DNA of 64,000 bases, taken from positions 186,001 through 250,000 of the forward strand of contig VWZL01004605.1 in assembly GCA_013396915.1 (NCBI GenBank). Direction: 5' to 3'. The position numbers and the translations under genes are program-made. Shown here in pieces: positions 59,032 through 64,000 of this stretch. The DNA comes from Stercorarius parasiticus. Taxonomy: Eukaryota > Chordata > Aves > Charadriiformes > Stercorariidae. Under the pieces are notes generated by a model that did no database searches, was not told the origin of the DNA, and saw only the letters and a program-made list of their open reading frames with translations. Within the stretch, counting starts at the first letter, position 1; each line of letters begins with the position of its first letter.

Positions 59032-60138
59032 ATCATGGAATCATGGAATCATAGAAAGATAGAATCATAGAATAGTTTGGGTTGGAAGGGACCTTTAAAG
59101 GTCATCTAGTCCAACACCCCCTGCAATGAGCAGGGACATCTTCAACTAGATCAGGTTGCTCAGAGTCCCATCTAACCTGACCCTGAATGTTACAAGGGAT
59201 GGGGCATGTCTCTGGGCAACGTGGTCCAGTGCTTCACCACCTCATTCACCACCCTCATTTCACCTTCCTCTTTCCTTCAATGAAGAAGAATGTAATTTCT
59301 TCCTTATATCTAGTTGAAAACTACCCTCTTTTATTTTAAAGCCATTATCCCTTGTCCTATCGCAACAGGCCCTGCTAAAAAGTTTTTCCCCATCTTTCTT
59401 GTGAGCCCCCTTTAAGTACTGAAAGGCCACAATAAGGTCTCCCCAGAGCCTTCTCCTCTCCAGGCTGAATAACCCCAGGTCTTTTATTTAGTCTGTCCTC
59501 ACAGGAGAGGTGTTCCAGCCCTCTCATCATCTTTGTGGCTCTCTTCTGGNCCTTGTTGAACTTCTTGAGGTTTGCATGGGGCCACCTCTCAAGCCTGTCC
59601 AGGTTCCTCTGGATGGTATCCCTTCCTTCCAGCATGTGACCACACAGCTTGGTGTCATCAGCAAACTTGCTGAGGGTGTCCCAATACAGACCCCTGAGGG
59701 ACACCACTTGTCACTGATCTCCATATGGACTTTGAGCCGTTGACCACTACCCTCTGGATGTGAACATCCAACCTATTCCTCATCCACCAAACAGTCCACC
59801 CACCAAATCCATGTCTCTCCAATTTAGAGAGAAGGATGTTGTAGGGGACTGTGTCAGAAGCCTGACAGAAGTCCACATAGATGACATTTGTAGCTCTTCC
59901 CTTGTCCACTGATGTAGTCACTCCATCATAGAAGGCCACGGTAGTTGATCAGGCAGGACTTGTCCTTGGTGAAGCCATGCTGGCTGTCTCAAATCGCCTC
60001 CCTCTCCTTCATGTGCCTTAGCATAGTTTCTAAGAGGATCTGTTCCATGATCTTCCCAGGCACAGAGATGAGGCTGACAGGTTGGTAGTTCCCAGGGTCC
60101 TCCTTTCCCTCCTTTTTAAAAATGGGTGCAATAATCTT
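59032..60138 (-). mobile_element. CR1 LINE, longest copy, with decayed RT motifs
   Basis: The left edge shows four CR1 tail units (ATCATGGA, ATCATAGA type) followed by TAGTTTGGGTTGGAAGGGACC. The element then extends about 1.1 kb toward its 5' side, to AAAATGGGTGCAATAATC near 60116-60135. Minus-strand frames at 59658-59939 and 59375-59707 encode the end of the reverse transcriptase in order: [10 protein letters not shown] (normally DFSKAFDTV), [10 protein letters not shown], and after a frame change SKFADDTKL. The catalytic FADD remains, but the first active-site motif is mutated and the frame is broken, so the copy is dead. A single N lies at 59550. Confidence 0.95.
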
Positions 60139-60904
60139 TCAATTATCTTACACTTCTATTTAGGGAGTTGGGGATGGGTGGGCGGAGGAAAGAAGTAGTG
60201 ACTTCAGGTTACCTGCCATTTCAAGAGGTTTACTCCCCGACTTTGTAGTCAAGCATAAGGGTACAATCATCAGAAATTCTTATGGTCTTCCGGTACCTTC
60301 CCAGACCTTCAGCAGGGTCAGAAGCCAAACTTTTTCTTCACTAAGAAAGAGCCCACTGCAATATGAAGTACTAGCAGAGTGAGAATAGCGATCAGCTCTA
60401 GTAACCGCCTTGTAATTTGGGAGGGCACTGCAGTGTGACTGCTCAGCTCCGAAGCTGGTTGCACTGGCTCTGCTACAAGGGTATATTCTGTAAGGACAAC
60501 AGGCAGACCTCCTGGTCATGCAGAGAACAGGTGAGATTTATCAGATGGGTATTGCCTGCGCTGGTGACGTTAGCGTGAGAACCTCAAACATCACTCCTTG
60601 GCATTAAGGAGCTAATGAGGATCACTCTGTTGTAGTCCGGAGCTAAACATTTCAGCAACAGTAGGATTAGAGATAGACAGGGAGTGGGAAAACATGCAGA
60701 AATCTTTTCTCAGACTGAGAATATAGGAAATATGTGCCTGTGAATTTCTTTTATATTGCTTTGTTGGCAAAAGCACATTTTGATTTTACTTAGTGCTGCA
60801 AAGGGATTCCCTCTGTATCCCTTACAGGTCTGAAGCTTAATGTTAAAGTTATCTTTACTCCAGGACATAAAACAAAGAATGTCATTGTTTATTCTTTGAT
60901 GTTC
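60139..60904. other. unannotated DNA
   Basis: No gene or repeat is recognised. Confidence 0.5.
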
Positions 60905-61035
60905 TAAAGCGTCTTATTCTTCAGGGATCTCAACATGCTGTACACACATTAATTAAAGTCCATTATACTCCTAAATCAACTGCTATTATTCCCAGTTGAT
61001 TGATGGGGAAACTGAGATGAAGACATTATACGGTA
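60905..61035 (-). repeat. MIR/L2-like SINE relic
   Basis: CACACATTAATTAAAGTCC, then TATTATTCCCAGTTGATTGA and TGGGGAAACTGAGATGAAG, follows the reverse-strand order of MIR-type elements (ACATTAATTAA, TATTATCCCCATTTTACAGATGGGGAAACTGAGGC). Confidence 0.5.
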
Positions 61036-61605
61036 CATTTTCTAATGTGGGAGTACGTAAAATTAGACCCACAAAATTCATGGTTCAGCAATTAGATGGA
61101 AGCAATATGATATTTTTCACATATACTGAAAAACCTCTATGTTCCTGTGAAACAACATATAAAATTGTTCTTTGAGACCTTGGTGTCACAATACTCACAA
61201 AACTGCAAGGATTTTTTGGATGAAGGAAAGCTAGTCTGCATGCCCATCTTCAACAGATGCCTCTGTGGCATCAAGTTCAGATCTAAGTCCAAATATCCCC
61301 ATGATTTATGGCTATTTGGATTTATTATTTCAGTTGAAGCTACTAAATAGAAAGGCAACACCCAATTCAATGCAGGCAAAGCTGAACCTGTGAAGCCAGC
61401 AAATATTATCAGGCAAAGCCTGAACCCAAACCAGCTACTACAAGAAGAATCAAAAATTCCACTGGTGAGGACAGTAAACTGTCACATATCTTCATATTTT
61501 GTAACAGAAGAAATTAACTGGATAGATCCTGGTCTCACTCCAGTTGTAATGCCTAAGAAATAATTTTAAAATCTTCAGTGAAGATTGCTGACCAGTTTTT
61601 ATCTA

Positions 61606-61611
61606 TTTATT
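61606..61611 (-). terminator. candidate polyadenylation signal AATAAA
   Basis: The complement of TTTATT reads AATAAA, 58 bp after the stop codon of the candidate terminal exon at 61669-61817 on the same strand. Confidence 0.3.
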
Positions 61612-61668
61612 TTTTCAGATATTGAATTTCTTTTAAAAGAGTAAGACACAACTTTCTCAGAGACAAAT

Positions 61669-61817
61669 TTAATCCTGTTCTTTGAAGAAACAGGCTTTAG
61701 GAGCTCCATCTTCCTCTTCATCAGAAGTATCCTCAGATGCAGCTTCCTCCTCTTTCTCTGGTTCCCTGCTCAAGTGAATGAGATATCTGGCTGTTGGATC
61801 ACTAGTACTCAGACCAC
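61669..61817 (-). other. candidate 3'-terminal coding exon, acidic C-terminus
   Basis: On the minus strand a good acceptor (CCTCTTGTTTTCAG, complement of 61818-61831) is followed by 2 nt and 48 sense codons, then TAA at 61669-61671, with an AATAAA 58 bp further on. The peptide includes SDPTARYLIHLSREPEK, then a strongly acidic, Ser/Thr-containing run (EEEAASEDTSDEEED) typical of casein-kinase-2-type acidic tails, and ends ACFFKEQD. Entry phase is 1, so the upstream exon would end one base into a codon. I do not recognise the protein. The upstream exon was not found in the 2.2 kb to the window edge and may lie beyond it. The acidic bias comes from GAG/GAA/GAT codons, which a purine-rich strand could mimic. 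Confidence 0.42.
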
Positions 61818-61884
61818 CTGAAAACAAGAGGTTTGAAATAAATATTTGAGCTAATTGCTATTTTGTCTTTTGCTTTCTCATCAG

Positions 61885-62132
61885 GCTTCTGCATCGCTGC
61901 CTTGGGGCAGGTTGGCTTGCAGCATCGTGGACCAGGGCCCTTTACAGCGTTCCTGGAGCCCTGACTCATGCTGGGGCTTTCTGGAGGAGTTGGATCAACA
62001 CAGACTGGAGCAGCTCCATCTCCCAGCCCAAAGTCTCACAAGTTTTGTCCATTTAGTTTGGGAAGACGTGATAGCCCAATCTCCCACATCAAGCTGTGTG
62101 GTGTATGTACTGAAGCCAGTGGATCTGCACAG
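61885..62132 (+). other. candidate internal exon, unknown product
   Basis: The 248-bp segment is bounded by a strong acceptor (TTTTGCTTTCTCATCAG ending at 61884) and a good donor (CACAG|GTAACT at 62133). It is richer in G+C than its flanks and open in one frame for 82 codons. The peptide contains FLEELDQHRLEQLHLPAQSL and then TSFVHLVWEDVIAQSP; I know no matching family. It begins 67 bp to the right of the minus-strand terminal exon candidate, so if both are real two transcripts overlap in opposite directions. Confidence 0.3.
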
Positions 62133-62409
62133 GTAACTAGGGGATTTTTGCTGTCTCAGAGGCAGCAGAATGGAACCTCTTGCCAGCTACTTTCTGCTTC
62201 TGAAAGCATTGCTTCCACTGAATAATTTACAATAAGCTGGGACAAAGAAACATTTAGGATCTGAAGAGAAACCTGAGTTATATTTACAATTGCTATTGCA
62301 GTCAGCTGAACAAATAAAAAAAAAATCTGTTTAAGCTTAATAAACAGGACGTAACTTGTTAAATCTTAAAAAAATACCTAAGCAAGCCAGTCCTTTACTG
62401 TTATTGCAT

Positions 62410-62495
62410 TGAATTCTATTCCTGGCTTAGCTACTGTCTTGCTCTGTGACCTTGGCATGCAATTTCCCTCTCTTGTCTCTCTGTTCTGCCTCCCA
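62410..62495 (+). repeat. MIR-like SINE relic
   Basis: GAATTCTATTCCTGGCTTAG, then TACTGTCTTGCTCTGTGACC and TTGGCATGCAATTTCCCTCTC, matches the MIR order (AATCCTGGCTCTGCCAC, TTGCTGTGTGACCTTGG, CAAGTCACTTAACCTCTC). Confidence 0.5.
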
Positions 62496-63196
62496 CCACT
62501 TTTCTGTCTTGCCTATTTATGTTTTCTTTTGCTCTCAGTATTCAAGTTTATTTGTTCTGTCAATTGAATCCATTCTGTTATTCAGGGAAGGCTGTTCTCT
62601 AAAGCATTTTGTCATCCAAAATATTCCCTAGAATATCAAAATTGAAAGTAATGGAAAGTAAATAAACATTCACAAAACATTACTTCCACATGGAGCTAGA
62701 ACCTTATTATACCTGGCTGTGTGACAAGTCTGTCTGTCACTAACACTTATTTCTCCTTGCGGTTGGCTGTGCCACAATGCTCCTCTGAGTCCATTTTTTT
62801 CCAAATCCTAAACTGATGTATATCCTCTGCAGTGCTCGGTACAGACCTTAAGGTTTCACTTTTAAAATGACCAGGAGGGCCTCAGGTGGTACCTCAGTCC
62901 GCATCCTGTGTGCAGCAGTTTGAGGGATCTGTCTTTGTAAAGGCAGAAATCACAGCACAGGGCAGAGGACCACCAAAATGAGCTGTTTCTATAGGACACG
63001 CTTGAGACACAAGTCTGAAACGTTACCTCTGCAGCTCATGCTTTCCACCCTCGATGTTTTGTGATTCACAGTCCAAAGCTGTTTCCTAAACATGTACTCC
63101 AAAGTTATCAGGCTGAGTACCAAGGAAATGATTCACTTTCCCCTTTTAAAAAGCAGCTGCTATGTGTTGAAGGGGCATGGTTGCTTTTTATGTTGT

Positions 63197-63240
63197 TCAG
63201 TGCTCAGACTCGGGGAGATCTGGATTCAGTTCTCTTCAGC
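63197..63240 (+). repeat. possible tRNA-derived SINE head
   Basis: TGCTCAGACTCGGGGAGATC followed by TGGATTCAGTTCTC resembles the tRNA-like head of MIR/CORE SINEs, with a B-box-like GGATTCAGTTC. No core follows. Confidence 0.28.
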
Positions 63241-64000
63241 CTCACATTTTTGGGGTCAGGACCTAAGGACCGGGGTATTCCCATTCGCCATCCTTACAGC
63301 AATACCAGTGTGCAGTAAAAAAAGGAAAGATTCAAAGAGCCAGAGGCAAAGTGGGAATGAAAGAGGCCGTGCCTATAACCTAGGGATGAGTGCATTTCTT
63401 GTTGGGCAAAAATGATGGATTTTGGTCTGTGTTGCCAAAAACTAACTGTGTGAAGAGACACAATTCATAAATAGGGCTAAATTCTAGCCCTTTCCTTAAA
63501 GGGCTTTTAACTGCCAAAGCATAAAAGATGCTTTCTACTAGTATTTCTGGGTTTTTGCATTTAAACAATTGGTTCTAAAATCAAAGTTCATGTTTTGGGC
63601 TAAACACCAAGATCTCGATAAATCTGAGCAGCCCTGCTTCATCAGTGGCCCCCTTAACACTCAGTTCCTGAATCCAAGCAAAACTTAGACTTGCAATAGA
63701 GCACCCAGCCAGAGCAATAGCGTAGCATCTATGGTTATCCTAAGTGTTATACTGACAAAAGCATATGTTTCCATGATACCTCAGGCAAAGAAGTGATCAG
63801 ACAGGGTTTTATGGTGTCAGCACCATAATTCTATCTACAATTTACGTCAGGTTCCTCATTCTTATTTCAGTGTCTGATAATCTGGTACATCCAGATGTCA
63901 CTTCTGCAAGCGGCCATCACAGATCAGGATACTGAGTTTGTCAAGGCACAGCACTGAGTGAAGCAGGCACACAGGGTGAAAGGCTGTAGGGCAATTGGCT

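Larger units (their letters stand above)
62133..64000. other. unannotated DNA with SINE relics
   Basis: No gene is accepted. Two SINE-like relics are listed separately. Plus-strand frames at 63061-63318 and 63092-63415 overlap each other and have no support. Confidence 0.45.

Noticed and set aside
59375..59939. Reverse transcriptase-like frames as host genes
   Set aside because: They are the decayed ORF2 of the CR1 at 59032-60138.
1..64000. tRNA, rRNA, CRISPR arrays, bacterial operons, phage or plasmid features
   Set aside because: None seen; the repeat content is that of a bird nuclear genome.

Overview
This 64 kb window looks like non-coding DNA from a bird nuclear genome. It is AT-rich and has no long open reading frame with convincing coding character. 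It carries several CR1 LINE copies with the typical avian 3' end, a solo LTR of a common avian endogenous retrovirus type, simple repeats, and faint relics of old tRNA-derived/CORE (MIR-like) SINEs. One assembly gap of 393 N and one single N point to a draft assembly. No complete gene is visible; the window is probably intergenic or made of long introns.

Layout: 1-5063 is unannotated single-copy-like DNA. CR1 copies on the minus strand lie at 5064-5636, 7129-7823, 22896-23650 (old, internally deleted), 54770-55151 and 59032-60138 (the longest, with decayed reverse transcriptase motifs). One plus-strand CR1 at 48141-48774 contains the N gap. The solo LTR is at 32664-33225. A codon-periodic segment, open on both strands and next to a 12-bp minisatellite, lies at 24308-24607. 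A 46-bp tandem duplication lies at 42903-42994. A-rich tracts cluster at 40.3-41.1 kb.

The only gene-like signals are isolated candidate exons bounded by splice-like sequences. The most interesting are a minus-strand exon at 45603-45705 whose translation ends in a von Willebrand factor A (VWA)-like beta strand plus TDG motif immediately before a consensus splice donor, and a minus-strand candidate 3'-terminal exon at 61669-61817 (acidic C-terminus, polyA signal at 61606-61611). Others are a plus-strand exon at 61885-62132 only 67 bp from that terminal exon, a plus-strand exon at 38337-38562 whose phase fits a following mini-exon at 39822-39871, and weaker ones at 12357-12473, 29457-29507, 35796-35927, 43640-43715 and 46059-46151. 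Pseudo-exons are common by chance, so all are hypotheses; I cannot join them into a gene model. Several AT-rich segments with clustered homeodomain or POU-octamer motifs look like conserved non-coding elements, but that cannot be shown without alignment.
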